From contig NZ_JACVVE010000003.1 of assembly GCF_016648105.1 (NCBI RefSeq), positions 1 to 64,000 of the forward strand: DNA of 64,000 nucleotides, given 5' to 3'. Numbering within the stretch: position 1 is the stretch's first letter; each line of letters starts with the position of its first letter. Below the pieces are notes generated by a model. It searched no databases and was not told the DNA's origin. It was given only the letters and a program-made list of their open reading frames with translations. Below, in pieces: positions 20,219 to 29,950 of this stretch. Both the position numbers and the translations under genes were made by a program. This DNA is from Pseudomonas sp. S31. GTDB lineage: Bacteria > Pseudomonadota > Gammaproteobacteria > Pseudomonadales > Pseudomonadaceae.

Positions 20219-21550
20219 TCACAATGTCAGGGTCAGCGCTTTGACCAGCGCCCCCGGCAAATGACTCGATCCGGTACTGCGTTGTCCATAGGTGCTGGTC
20301 GACAGGATCATCTCGCGCTCCTGGGTCAGGTCTTCCAGCTCGCCGCCCAGCAGGTTGTACAGGCTGTCATCGAAACGCATGGTGCTCACCGGCCCCTGTA
20401 TCTCGCCGTTCTCCACCCAGAAGGTGGCGAAGCGGGTCAGCCCGGTCATGCGCGCGGCGGGCAGGTCCGAGTAGTTGAGGTACCAGAGGTTGCTGATGTA
20501 AAGGCCGGTACCGAGCCGTTCGAGTATCTGCGCGTTGGCCAGGTTGCCTGCGTCCAGGCTCAGTGCACAAGGCGATTCGTAGCTGTCGGCGCCATTGCCC
20601 TGGAGGGCGAACTCGGCGGCGCTGCGGGCGCTGATCAGCTTTTCCCGGGCCTGGCCCTGGTCGATCAGCGCCACGTCGAGACGGGGCGAGCCCTCGTCGG
20701 AAAACGCCGGGCTCAACGAGCCACTGACCTGCTCGGCGAAACCGACCAGGGGGCTGAGCCGGGCATCGCCATTGTACAGGCGCTGCAAGGCGCTGTTACC
20801 GGTGGCCAAGGCTTGTGCCGAGAAAGCGCCCCAGCACAGCATGCCGGCGATTTCGTCCATGGCCGCGGGCGCCAGGTAGGCGCGGTAGCTGCCGGGCTTC
20901 AGGGTGATGGCGGGGCGACCGAGGAAGCCCAGTTGCTCGCGCGCCTGGCGCAGCCGCGCGGTGAACTCCTCGGTGCTCCAGGCTTGGCCTGCATAGTTGG
21001 CCTTGACCGCCTGGCCGTTGTCGTGGAACAGGCTCCAGTCGAAGTTGAAACTATTGGCCTGGTGCCAGCCGAAGGCCCCGAACGAGCTGGCGAAGCCGCG
21101 GCAGATCGGGCCGGCGGCATAGATGCCGACCAGGTCCAGGTCACCGGCCTCGCGCTCGACCAAGGCCAGTACCTCGTCCAGTTCGGGCAAGGGCTGTTGC
21201 TGCAGGCTATGGGTGTGCCAGGCGGTGTCGTCCAGGCTCAGGTAAGGGTCGAGCGCCAGCAGCGGCAAGGTCTGGCGCAATTGCGCCAAGGCGTCATCGA
21301 GGCGTTGCGCGTCCAGTTGCGCGTCGTCGCTCAGGGTCACCTGCTGTTGCGCCTGGCGCCCGTCCCGTACCAGCCGCAGTTGCGCGCTGGCCTGCACGAC
21401 CGTGCCGGCCTGGCGCACCTTGGCATGGTTGAAACGCACGAACTGCGAGTGCTCGGCGCTGTAGCCAAGGGTGAAGTGCTCTCCGGGCTGCAAGGCGGCG
21501 CGCAGGGCCTCGACCATCGCCTCGAAGGATTGTTGTGGCGTGGCGCTCAT
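20219..21550 (-). CDS. TldE/PmbA-like subunit of a TldD/TldE-type protease
   Basis: 443 residues of the TldD/PmbA superfamily without the HExxxH zinc motif, as expected of the inactive partner subunit (TldE). Typical pieces are LTLKPGSYRAYLAPAAMDEI near the middle and the late VENGEIQGPVSTMRFDDSLY and GQRSTGSSHLPGALVKALTL. Known TldD-TldE complexes degrade unfolded peptides or process modified peptides such as microcin B17. Its ATG overlaps the stop of the TldD-like gene by one base (ATGA type), so the two are translationally coupled and must form a heterodimer. It looks like a divergent paralog, not the canonical PmbA. Confidence 0.85.
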   Translation of the reverse strand: MSATPQQSFEAMVEALRAALQPGEHFTLGYSAEHSQFVRFNHAKVRQAGTVVQASAQLRLVRDGRQAQQQVTLSDDAQLDAQRLDDALAQLRQTLPLLALDPYLSLDDTAWHTHSLQQQPLPELDEVLALVEREAGDLDLVGIYAAGPICRGFASSFGAFGWHQANSFNFDWSLFHDNGQAVKANYAGQAWSTEEFTARLRQAREQLGFLGRPAITLKPGSYRAYLAPAAMDEIAGMLCWGAFSAQALATGNSALQRLYNGDARLSPLVGFAEQVSGSLSPAFSDEGSPRLDVALIDQGQAREKLISARSAAEFALQGNGADSYESPCALSLDAGNLANAQILERLGTGLYISNLWYLNYSDLPAARMTGLTRFATFWVENGEIQGPVSTMRFDDSLYNLLGGELEDLTQEREMILSTSTYGQRSTGSSHLPGALVKALTLTL

Positions 21551-22992
21551 CAGGCGTCTCCTCCGAATACGTCGATCTGGCGGAACACACAGGCGGGCGA
21601 GGCATGGCCGACACGGACCACCTGGTTGGGTTCACCCTTGCCGCAGTTGGGCGTGCCGAGCACTTCGAAGGTGCTGCGGTCGCCGACGGCGGCGAGGTTG
21701 CGCCAGAACTGCGCGGAGATGCCGCGGTAGTTGGGGTTCTTGACGATGCCCTTGAGTTCGCCATCCTCGATCAGCTGGCCCCACTCGCAGCCGAACTGGA
21801 ACTTGTTGCGCGCATCGTCGATGGACCAGGAGCGATTGTTGCTCATCAGGATGCCATGCTCGATACCCCCGACCAGTTGCTGCAGGCTCTGGTCGCCGGG
21901 TTCGAGGTTGAGGTTGGCCATGCGGTCGATCGGCGCGCGGTTCCAGCTGCAGGCACGGCTGTTGGCCACGCCGCCCAGGCCCGAGCGGTACTGCGACAGC
22001 GTCCCGCCCAGCGGGCGCTCCAGCAGGCCGTCGCGAATCAGGAACTGCTTGCTGGCCGGCGTGCCGTCGTCGTCGAAACTGTAACTGGCGAGTTCTTCCT
22101 CGAGGGTCGGATCGAAGGTCACGTTGAGCAACTCGGAGCCGTAGCGCAGGTGGCCGAAGTCGCTGGCCTTGACGAAGCTGGTGCCGGCGTAGTTGCGTTC
22201 GTCGCCGAGGATCCGGTCCATCTCCAGCGGGTGGCCGATGGACTCGTGGATCTGCAGCATCATTTGGTCGGGCATCAGCAGCAGGTCGCGCGGGCCGCTG
22301 GGCGTGTTCGGCGCCAGCAGCAGCTGCAGGGCTTCGTCGGCGATGCGCCCGGCGGCACCGACCAGGCCGCAACGCTGGACGACCTCGAAGCCGCCTTGCT
22401 GGCCGAAATTGCTCAGGCCCAGGCTGCGGCTCTGGCTGTCCTGGCCATCGCTGGCGGTCACGCTCAGCCCAGGGTAGAGGAAGCGCTGGGCGTGGCGCAG
22501 TTCGGCACCGGCCGAGTTGAGGTAGGTCTGTTCCACCAGGCTCATGCCCAGGCTGGCCAGCCAATCTACCAGGCGGTTGTCCCGGGGTACGCTGGCCGAC
22601 TCGCTGGCGAGCAGGCCGAGGCAATCGGCGAGGCTTGGCAGCGGTTGGTCGAGGTTGGGTGAGAGGTGGTCATGGCGAGCGCTGGTCACCGGCTGGGCGC
22701 GCAGGTCGAGCAAACTGTGCGCGGCGATCTGCCGGGCCAGTGCCTCGGCCTGCTCCAGCGCCCGTTGCAGGCCAGCTTGCGACAGGTCGGCGGTGGCCGC
22801 ATAGGCCTCCACGCCAGCGACCCGTGCGGTCAGCATGGCGCCTTCGTCCTGGCTGAACATCGGTGGTTCGGCGACATTGCGGCGCACGCACAACGCCTGG
22901 TGCGACTGCTTCACATGGCGCAGGGAAAACACATCGGCCGTACTGCGCAGCGCAGCGAAGCGCTGGCGCAGCAGGGCGCTGGAATCGAACAT
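21550..22992 (-). CDS. TldD-like zinc metalloprotease subunit
   Basis: 480 residues from the ATG at 22992. The active site HESIGHPLEMDR carries HExxxH (H249, E250, H254), as in TldD. The C-terminus GTPNCGKGEPNQVVRVGHASPA matches the end of TldD proteins, with the conserved Cys of the metal site. It is followed by the TldE-like gene with a one-base overlap. The upstream acyl-CoA dehydrogenase ends 32 bases before it on the same strand, but no functional tie is visible. Substrates unknown; no precursor peptide gene was noticed nearby. Confidence 0.88.
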   Translation of the reverse strand: MFDSSALLRQRFAALRSTADVFSLRHVKQSHQALCVRRNVAEPPMFSQDEGAMLTARVAGVEAYAATADLSQAGLQRALEQAEALARQIAAHSLLDLRAQPVTSARHDHLSPNLDQPLPSLADCLGLLASESASVPRDNRLVDWLASLGMSLVEQTYLNSAGAELRHAQRFLYPGLSVTASDGQDSQSRSLGLSNFGQQGGFEVVQRCGLVGAAGRIADEALQLLLAPNTPSGPRDLLLMPDQMMLQIHESIGHPLEMDRILGDERNYAGTSFVKASDFGHLRYGSELLNVTFDPTLEEELASYSFDDDGTPASKQFLIRDGLLERPLGGTLSQYRSGLGGVANSRACSWNRAPIDRMANLNLEPGDQSLQQLVGGIEHGILMSNNRSWSIDDARNKFQFGCEWGQLIEDGELKGIVKNPNYRGISAQFWRNLAAVGDRSTFEVLGTPNCGKGEPNQVVRVGHASPACVFRQIDVFGGDA

Positions 22993-23024
22993 GCGGGAAT
23001 CTCCGAGTACACGGTGGCTCCCCC

Positions 23025-24827
23025 CTAGAACCACCCGTCTTGCATGGCCAGGCACGTATCGTCGCGAGCCTCGAGCAATGCCAGGTCATTATGGCAGCCG
23101 GGCACCTCCCAGGTGAGGAAATAACGCGCGGCTTGCAGTTTGCCGAGGTAGAAATCGCGATCAGCAGGGCTGCCCTCGAGCAGGCCGAGTTCGGCGTGAA
23201 TCGCCTGCTGTAGCCAGCGCCAGCCGATCACGCAATGGCCGAAGGCGTTGAGGTACAGGCTGGCATTGGCCAACGTCGCGCTGACCTTGCCCTCGGCCAG
23301 GTCGCCCAGCAGGGCCAGGGTCACGCCTTGCAGGCGGTTGACCAATTGCTCCAGCGGCTGGCGCAGGGCGTCGAGGCTGGGGTGATGGCTGGCGCGCTCG
23401 CCGGTGCTGGCGATCAGGCGGATCAGCTGCTTGAGGCCTGCGCCGTTGTGCTGGGCCAGCTTGCGCCCGAGCAGGTCGAGGGCCTGGATGCCTTCGGTGC
23501 CCTCGTGGATGGGGTTCAGGCGATTGTCGCGGTAGTACTGCTCGACCGGGTACTCGCGGGTGTAGCCGTGGCCGCCGAGGATCTGGATGGCCAGTTCGTT
23601 GGCCTTGAGGCAGAACTTCGAGGGCCAGGATTTGACGATCGGGGTCAGCAGGTCGAGCAGCGCCTGGGCCTGCTGGCGCTCGGCCTGCTCCGCGGCGGTG
23701 TGGGTGTCGTCGAACAGCCGTGCGGCGTACAGGCCCAGGTCGAAGGCGCCTTCTACGTAGGCCTTCTGCGCCAGCAGCATGCGCTTGACGTCGGCATGTT
23801 CGCTGATCGGCACGGGTGGGCTGTGCGGGTCCTTGTTGTCCGGCAGCCGGCCTTGTGGCCGCTGGCGGGCGTAGTCCAGCGAGTGGAGGTAACCGGCGTA
23901 GCCGAGCATCACCGCACCCATGCCGACGCCGATACGGGCCTCGTTCATCATCTGGAACATGCAGGCCAGGCCCTGGTGCGGCTGGCCGACCAGAAAGCCG
24001 ACGCAGTCGCCGTTGTCGCCGAAGTTCAGCGCGGTGGAGGTGGTGCCGCGCCAGCCCATCTTGTGGAACAGCCCGGCGAGCAGCACGTCGTTGCGCCGGC
24101 CCAGGCTGCCATCGGGGTTGACCCGGTACTTGGGCACGATGAACAGCGAGATGCCTTTCACTCCGGCGGGTGCATTCGGCAGCTTGGCGAGCACCAGATG
24201 CACGATGTTCTCCGACAGCTCGTGATCGCCGCCAGAGATGAAGATCTTGTTGCCCTTGAGCCGGTAGCTGCCGTCATCGGCCGGCTCCGCGCGGGTACGG
24301 ATATCGGCCAGGGAGGAACCGGCGTGGGGTTCGGTCAGGGCCATGGTGCCGAAGTAGCGGCCCTCGATCATCGGCTGCAGGTACAGGCGTTTCTGCTCGT
24401 CGCTGCCGAAGCTCTCGATCAGGTTGGCCGCGCCCATGGTAAGGAACGGGTAGGCTGTGGTGCCGGCGTTGGCGGCCTGGAAGTGGGCGAAGCAGGCCTG
24501 GGACACCAGGCTGGGCAACTGCATGCCCCCGACCTCGAAGTCGCGGTTGGCGTTGAGGAAGCCGGCGGCGAGGAAGGCGTCGACGGCGGGTTTTACCTCG
24601 GGAATCAGCTCGGCGCGGCCATCGACGTAGCGCGGCTCGTTTTCATCGGCCTTGCGGTTGTGCGGGGCGAAGTGTTTTTCAGCGATGGCGCGTGCGGTGG
24701 TCAGCGCCGCGTCGAAGGTTTCGCGGCTGTGCTCGGCGAAGCGCGTGCGCTGGGTCAGGGCCTCGGCGTCGAGGACTTCATAGAGTTCGAAGGCGAGGTT
24801 GCGGGGGCTGAGTAGGGTCTCGGGCAT
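23025..24827 (-). CDS. Acyl-CoA dehydrogenase, long form with extra C-terminal domain
   Basis: FAD enzyme oxidising acyl-CoA to enoyl-CoA. The 600 residues exceed the 380 of standard enzymes because of an additional C-terminal helical domain found in the FadE5/DmdC-like group. FAD and substrate motifs are seen in FGTMALTEPHAGSSLADIRT and GNKIFISGGDHEL; the catalytic Glu region is NPIHEGTEGIQALDLLGRKL. It starts with PETLLSPRNLAFELYEVLD, the N-terminus usual in this group. The gene is first of a minus-strand group with tldD/E-like genes downstream. Acyl chain specificity cannot be read. Confidence 0.9.
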   Translation of the reverse strand: MPETLLSPRNLAFELYEVLDAEALTQRTRFAEHSRETFDAALTTARAIAEKHFAPHNRKADENEPRYVDGRAELIPEVKPAVDAFLAAGFLNANRDFEVGGMQLPSLVSQACFAHFQAANAGTTAYPFLTMGAANLIESFGSDEQKRLYLQPMIEGRYFGTMALTEPHAGSSLADIRTRAEPADDGSYRLKGNKIFISGGDHELSENIVHLVLAKLPNAPAGVKGISLFIVPKYRVNPDGSLGRRNDVLLAGLFHKMGWRGTTSTALNFGDNGDCVGFLVGQPHQGLACMFQMMNEARIGVGMGAVMLGYAGYLHSLDYARQRPQGRLPDNKDPHSPPVPISEHADVKRMLLAQKAYVEGAFDLGLYAARLFDDTHTAAEQAERQQAQALLDLLTPIVKSWPSKFCLKANELAIQILGGHGYTREYPVEQYYRDNRLNPIHEGTEGIQALDLLGRKLAQHNGAGLKQLIRLIASTGERASHHPSLDALRQPLEQLVNRLQGVTLALLGDLAEGKVSATLANASLYLNAFGHCVIGWRWLQQAIHAELGLLEGSPADRDFYLGKLQAARYFLTWEVPGCHNDLALLEARDDTCLAMQDGWF

Positions 24828-25041
24828 GGGGGCGGTCCTGGGGCGGGCGTTAGCTGATTCTAAGTATGGGCCACAGCCGTCAACACCATTATTGATTCAG
24901 ATGATGGCTGGTCACAGACCTGCATGTATCGGAATTGTGCCGATATCAGAATAGTCTGACTTATGACGCAGAAAGGTATGGCATTTCTGCCGCGGCGGTT
25001 GCTATTAAATGTCACGCTCTTTAACACAAGAGTGGTTCGTG

Positions 25042-25614
25042 ATGTCAGAGCAAGAGCAGCTCCAGAATGCTGATCAAAAGCAGTTTTTCGTCGTATCTTT
25101 GAGGAAAGTTGCGGTCGTCAGCTTTTTTACATTTGGGTGGTATTGGCTTTATTGCTTCTATCGAAGTTGGGTGTTGCAAAGAAAATATGCGGGGGCGCGT
25201 GTGTTGCCCATCCTGCGCGCTTTGTTTGCTGTTTTCTTTGTGTACGCGCTGCTAAAGCGGGTGGGTAATAAGCTCCGGCAGTCAGGATGCATGTATCGTT
25301 GGTCGCCGTTCGCACTGACCGTGGGCTTGATAGTTACTGCCGTGCTGCCTGTTTATGTGACCCATGGGATTGTTAACCCCAATTTACCTGTTGTCGTATT
25401 TTTACAGGTTCTTTTGGCGGCAATGAATACTTGGTGTGTAGTAAGCATGCAAAAGGCCATAAACTCTTCAGAGGGAGACGTTAGCGGAAAGGTAAACTCA
25501 AATTTTACTGTTGCAAACTGGCTGTGGATGGCATGCGGCCTGCTGGTTTGGCCAAGCATGGTCATGCTCGCGCTTCTGGCTTTTTTGATGGGTATCGATC
25601 TGGTTACCATTTGA
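25042..25614 (+). CDS. Orphan multi-pass membrane protein, low GC
   Basis: 190 residues from the ATG at 25042 (weak upstream AAGAG); an ATG at 25009 would add 11 residues. At least four hydrophobic segments: about residues 21-40 (VAVVSFFTFGWYWLYCFY), 56-73, 90-110 and 115-132, with another near the C-terminus (ending MVMLALLAFLMGIDLV). The N-terminus is Gln-rich and polar. Codon use is rich in A/T at third positions (ttt, aaa, gat), unlike the GC-rich neighbours, and it is the only plus-strand gene between the acyl-CoA dehydrogenase and putA. I do not recognise a family. The preceding 214 bases hold no clear promoter boxes. Acquisition by transfer is likely. Confidence 0.7.
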   Translation: MSEQEQLQNADQKQFFVVSLRKVAVVSFFTFGWYWLYCFYRSWVLQRKYAGARVLPILRALFAVFFVYALLKRVGNKLRQSGCMYRWSPFALTVGLIVTAVLPVYVTHGIVNPNLPVVVFLQVLLAAMNTWCVVSMQKAINSSEGDVSGKVNSNFTVANWLWMACGLLVWPSMVMLALLAFLMGIDLVTI

Positions 25615-25715
25615 ATGCGGACTGGGCATTCATGGCCTTGATATCCGTGGCCGCAATGCGCCGTGGGAGGGGCTTGATCGCACTGTCGCTGAATATCTTG
25701 AAGCGAGCGCCCACA

Positions 25716-25741
25716 GAAAAGGAGAGCCGAAGCTCTCCTTT
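25716..25741 (-). terminator. Rho-independent terminator of putA
   Basis: Ten-base arms (25718-25727 and 25732-25741) pair around a loop that reads TTCG on the minus strand, an extra-stable tetraloop, followed by T residues. It begins about 20 bases past the putA stop codon. The remaining 25615-25715 stretch shows nothing else. Confidence 0.9.
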
Positions 25742-25762
25742 CCCGTCAGCAACCGCAAACCA

Positions 25763-28700
25763 TCAACCGATAGTCATCAAGCTCGCGTTACCGCCAGCTG
25801 CCGCGGTATTCACGCTCACCGCACGCTCGATCACCAGGCGCTCCAGGGCGATCTGGTGGTCTCCGCTGGACAGCCCGTGCACGCCGACGATGGCGCCTGC
25901 ACGCTTGGCTACCTGCTTGCAGACGTCGCGCAGCTGGTCCGAGTCGCCATGGTGGATCACGGCGTCGAACGCCACTTCATCCTTGTTCCAGTCCGCGACC
26001 AGCTTGACCTTGGCCTGCAGCTCTTTCGGCAGACGGCCGCGCAGGCCCTTGCCGAGTTCGCCGTCGACCCACACCGCCGAACTGCCCACCGCCAGCACCG
26101 CAGCAAGCTGCGCCAGCAGGTCCGCCTCGTTGTCCGCCAGGCACAGCACGTGCTCGCGCGGCAGTATGGTGTAGCTGTTGCGCTCGCCGGTCGGGCCTGG
26201 CAGCAGGCGGGCGATGCCGCTCTGCGACTGGCCGGCGAATTGTTCGCACAGTTCGGCCAGCTCGGTCTGCTGGTTGCCTTGGGCCCAGGCCTTGAGGTCG
26301 TGCAGTGGCTTGATCAGCTGGGTATGCAGGGCACGGTCCGGCTGGCCTTCGCCATCCTGCTGCTGGAAGTGACGGCCGATCGCGTCGGCCGGGCGGGTCG
26401 ACAGCAGGCGATACAGGTACAGCGGGCCTCCGGCTTTCGGGCCGGTGCCGGACAGGCCTTCACCGCCGAACGGCTGGACCCCGACCACGGCGCCAACGAT
26501 GTTACGGTTGACGTACATGTTGCCGACGTTGGCGTTCTCCACCACCTTGGCGATGGTCTCGTCGATGCGGGTGTGCACCCCGAGGGTCAGGCCATAGCCT
26601 GAGTCGTTGATCTGCTCGATCAGTTGGTCGAGGTTGCGACGGTTGTAGCGCACCACGTGCAGTACCGGGCCGAAGATCTCACGTTTGAGCTCGTCGAAGC
26701 TCTCCAGCTCGATCAGGGTCGGCATGACGAAGGTGCCGCGTTTGACCTCGGAGGCATCGGCAATGGCGACCTGGTAGACCGAGCGACCTTTCTCGCGCAT
26801 GCCCTGGATGTGCTTCTCGATGCCGGCCTTGGCTTCTGCGTCGATCACCGGGCCGATGTCCACGGCCAGGCGGTCGGGATTACCCAGGCGGCTTTCGGCC
26901 ATGGCGCCCTTGAGCATCTCGATCACGCGGTCGGCCGAGTCTTCCTGCAGGCACAGCACGCGCAGGGCCGAGCAACGCTGGCCGGCGCTGTCGAAGGCCG
27001 ACGAGACCACGTCGATCACCACCTGCTCGGTGAGTGCCGAGGAGTCGACGATCATCGCGTTCTGGCCACCGGTTTCGGCGATCAGCGGGATCGGCCGGCC
27101 TTGGTTGTCCAGGCGCCCGGCAACATTGCGCTGCAGTAGGCGCGCGACTTCGGTGGAGCCGGTGAACATGACGCCCTTGACGCGCTCGTCACCGACCAGG
27201 CCGGCACCGACGCTTTCGCCCTGGCCTGGCAGCAGTTGCAGCACGCCTTCGGGGATACCGGCCTCGAGCAGCAGGCGCACGGCCTGGGCGGCGATCAGCG
27301 GAGTCTGTTCCGCCGGCTTGGCCAGCACCGGGTTGCCTGCGGCCAGTGCGGCAGCGACCTGGCCGGTGAAGATCGCCAGCGGGAAGTTCCACGGGCTGAT
27401 GCACACCACCGGGCCCAGTGGGCGGTGGGCGTCGTTGCTGAAATCGTTGCGTGCCTGTACCGCGTAGTAACGCAGGAAGTCCACCGCCTCGCGCACCTCG
27501 GCGATGGCGTTGGCGAAGGTCTTGCCGGCCTCGCGGATGAGCAGGCCCATCAGCGGCTGGATCTCGGCTTCCATCAGGTCGGCGGTACGCTCGAGAATGG
27601 CGGCGCGCTCGGCCGGTGGCGTGGCCTGCCAGATCGGTGCAGCGTTCAGGGCACACTGGATAGCGTTGTCGACATCGGCCACGGTCGCTTCCTGCACGTG
27701 GCCGACCACGTCGCGGTGGTCGGCCGGGTTCAGCACGGCCACGGCGGCGCTTTCGCTAGCAGCGCAAGCCAGCAGTGGGACGGCTTTCCAGTCGTTGTGA
27801 GCGGTGGCCAGCATGGCGCAGGACAGCGACGCCAGACGGTGTTCGTTGGCCATGTCGATGCCGGCCGAGTTGGCTCGCTCGCTGCCGTATAGCTCGCGTG
27901 GCAGCGGGATGCGTGGGTGCGGCAGGCCGATGCCGCCTTCCTGGGTGGCCATGCGCTCGATGCTGGCGACCGGGTCGGCGACCAGTTCCTGGATGGAGAT
28001 CGAGTGGTCGGCGATGCGGTTGACGAACGAGGTGTTGGCGCCGTTTTCCAGCAGGCGACGAACCAGGTAGGCCAGCAGCGTTTCGTGGGTGCCGACCGGG
28101 GCGTACACGCGGCAGGGGCGGTTCAGCTTGCCTTCGGAGACCTTGCCGACAACCTGTTCGTACAAAGGCTCGCCCATGCCGTGCAGGCATTGGAACTCGT
28201 ACTGGCCGGGGTAGTAGTTCTGCCCGGCGATATGATAAATGGCCGAAAGGGTGTGGGCGTTGTGGGTGGCGAACTGCGGGTAGATGGCCTCTGGCACTGC
28301 CAGCAGCTTGCGTGCGCAGGCGACGTAGGAAACGTCGGTATACACCTTGCGGGTGTACACCGGATAGCCTTCCAGGCCTTCGACCTGGGCGCGCTTGATC
28401 TCGCTGTCCCAGTAGGCGCCTTTCACCAGGCGGATCATCAGGCGGTGGCGGCTGCGCTTGGCCAGGTCGATGACGTAGTCGATCACGTAAGGGCAGCGCT
28501 TCTGGTAGGCCTGGATGACGAAGCCGATGCCGTTCCAACCGGCCAGTGATGGCTCGAAGCACAGGCGCTCGAGCAGATCCAGGGACAGCTCCAGGCGGTC
28601 GGCTTCCTCGGCGTCGATGTTCAGGCCGATGTCGTATTGCTTGGCCAGCAGCGTCAGCGACAGCAGGCGCGGGTACAATTCTTCCATCACGCGCTCGTAC

Positions 28701-29716
28701 TGGGCGCGGCTGTAGCGCGGATGCAGTGCCGAAAGCTTGATGGAGATGCCCGGGCCTTCATAGATGCCACGGCCATGGGAGGCCTTGCCGATCGAGTGGA
28801 TTGCCTGTTCGTAGGACGCCAGGTACTTCTGCGCGTCATGCTCGGTCAGTGCGGCTTCGCCGAGCATGTCGTAGGAATAGCGGAAGCCCTTGGACTCGAA
28901 GCGGCTGGCGTTGGCCAAGGCTTCGGCGATGGTCTCGCCGGTCACGAACTGCTCGCCCATCAGGCGCATGGCCATGTCGACGCCCTTGCGGATCATCGGC
29001 TCGCCGCTTTTGCCGATGATACGGGTGAGCGAGGAGGTCAGGCCGGCTTCGTTGTGGGTGGAGACCAGCTTGCCGGTCAGCAGCAGGCCCCAGGTCGCGG
29101 CGTTGACGAACAGCGACGGGCTGTTGCCCAGGTGCGGTTGCCAATTGCCGTTGCTGATCTTGTCGCGGATCAGGGCGTCACGGGTGCCCTTGTCGGGGAT
29201 GCGCAGCAGGGCTTCGGCCAGGCACATCAGGGCCACGCCTTCCTGGGACGACAGCGAGAACTCCTGCAGCAAACCCTGGACGATGCCGGCGCGCCCACCG
29301 GCGCTCTTCTGGTTGCGCAGCTTCTCGGCGATGCCGGCGGCCAGCTTGTTGGTGGCCTCGGCCAGCGGTGCGCTCAGGCGTGCCTGCTCCAGCAGCATCG
29401 GCACCACCTCAGGCTCGGGGCGGCGATAGGCGGCGGTGATGGCCGAGCGCAGGACGGACTGTGGCAGGATGCTTTCGGCGAATTCGAGGAAGCACTGGTG
29501 GCTTTGGTCGGGTTGGATTTCGCCGGCGTCGTCGGCCAGGGCGCTGGCATGACCGTTGAGTTCGGTCAGGGTGGCACCACCCTCGAGCTTCTCCAGATAA
29601 TTGAAGATCGCTTGCTTGATCAACCAGTGCGGCGTGCGGTCGATGGACTGCGCAGCTGCCTTGAGTCGCTCACGGGTCGGGTCGTCGAGTTTGACCCCCA
29701 GGGTGGTCGTCGCCAT
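25763..29716 (-). CDS. putA: Trifunctional PutA: proline dehydrogenase, P5C dehydrogenase and repressor
   Basis: Converts proline to glutamate in two steps and represses its own genes. Order in 1317 residues: ribbon-helix-helix DNA-binding domain (1-47, TTTLGVKLDDPTRERLKAAA), proline dehydrogenase (about 190-560, FAD barrel with IDAEEADRLELSL), P5C dehydrogenase (about 650-1120, catalytic Cys in FDSAGQRCSALRVLCL and the NAD-binding FTGSTEVARLL), and a C-terminal domain. Length is standard for PutA of the trifunctional class. The gene is divergent from putP and the region between holds repeated GTTGCA boxes, the hexamer recognised by E. coli PutA. Confidence 0.97.
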   Translation of the reverse strand: MATTTLGVKLDDPTRERLKAAAQSIDRTPHWLIKQAIFNYLEKLEGGATLTELNGHASALADDAGEIQPDQSHQCFLEFAESILPQSVLRSAITAAYRRPEPEVVPMLLEQARLSAPLAEATNKLAAGIAEKLRNQKSAGGRAGIVQGLLQEFSLSSQEGVALMCLAEALLRIPDKGTRDALIRDKISNGNWQPHLGNSPSLFVNAATWGLLLTGKLVSTHNEAGLTSSLTRIIGKSGEPMIRKGVDMAMRLMGEQFVTGETIAEALANASRFESKGFRYSYDMLGEAALTEHDAQKYLASYEQAIHSIGKASHGRGIYEGPGISIKLSALHPRYSRAQYERVMEELYPRLLSLTLLAKQYDIGLNIDAEEADRLELSLDLLERLCFEPSLAGWNGIGFVIQAYQKRCPYVIDYVIDLAKRSRHRLMIRLVKGAYWDSEIKRAQVEGLEGYPVYTRKVYTDVSYVACARKLLAVPEAIYPQFATHNAHTLSAIYHIAGQNYYPGQYEFQCLHGMGEPLYEQVVGKVSEGKLNRPCRVYAPVGTHETLLAYLVRRLLENGANTSFVNRIADHSISIQELVADPVASIERMATQEGGIGLPHPRIPLPRELYGSERANSAGIDMANEHRLASLSCAMLATAHNDWKAVPLLACAASESAAVAVLNPADHRDVVGHVQEATVADVDNAIQCALNAAPIWQATPPAERAAILERTADLMEAEIQPLMGLLIREAGKTFANAIAEVREAVDFLRYYAVQARNDFSNDAHRPLGPVVCISPWNFPLAIFTGQVAAALAAGNPVLAKPAEQTPLIAAQAVRLLLEAGIPEGVLQLLPGQGESVGAGLVGDERVKGVMFTGSTEVARLLQRNVAGRLDNQGRPIPLIAETGGQNAMIVDSSALTEQVVIDVVSSAFDSAGQRCSALRVLCLQEDSADRVIEMLKGAMAESRLGNPDRLAVDIGPVIDAEAKAGIEKHIQGMREKGRSVYQVAIADASEVKRGTFVMPTLIELESFDELKREIFGPVLHVVRYNRRNLDQLIEQINDSGYGLTLGVHTRIDETIAKVVENANVGNMYVNRNIVGAVVGVQPFGGEGLSGTGPKAGGPLYLYRLLSTRPADAIGRHFQQQDGEGQPDRALHTQLIKPLHDLKAWAQGNQQTELAELCEQFAGQSQSGIARLLPGPTGERNSYTILPREHVLCLADNEADLLAQLAAVLAVGSSAVWVDGELGKGLRGRLPKELQAKVKLVADWNKDEVAFDAVIHHGDSDQLRDVCKQVAKRAGAIVGVHGLSSGDHQIALERLVIERAVSVNTAAAGGNASLMTIG

Positions 29717-29785
29717 TTCTTATCCTCGTTATTGCCACGGCTGTGGCCTAAGCTGGCGCCAAGATTAGCTGTAGGCGATTTCGGG

Positions 29786-29801
29786 TGCAACTAGGTGCAA
29801 C
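29786..29801. promoter_or_regulatory. Pair of PutA-type operators near the putA start
   Basis: Two copies of TGCAAC (inverse of GTTGCA) at 29786-29791 and 29796-29801, ten bases apart and thus on the same helix face, 70-85 bases upstream of putA. GTTGCA is the known E. coli PutA ribbon-helix-helix site. Binding here is inferred. Confidence 0.65.
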
Positions 29802-29950
29802 CTGAATTTTTCATCGGCTGGGTTTCACTCGTCCAGCCGACTTACCCACAACCTGGAAATGGTCAATTTCAGTGCGTTTTTTTCTTAAAAAAGTGTTTTT
29901 TGTTCCGTTAAGGAGCAAAAAGTAGGTAATTTCGGAAAATCACGGCATGG

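Noticed and set aside
25615..25762. Possible small gene between the orphan membrane gene and putA
   Set aside because: No frame with a ribosome site; the region is explained by the putA terminator.
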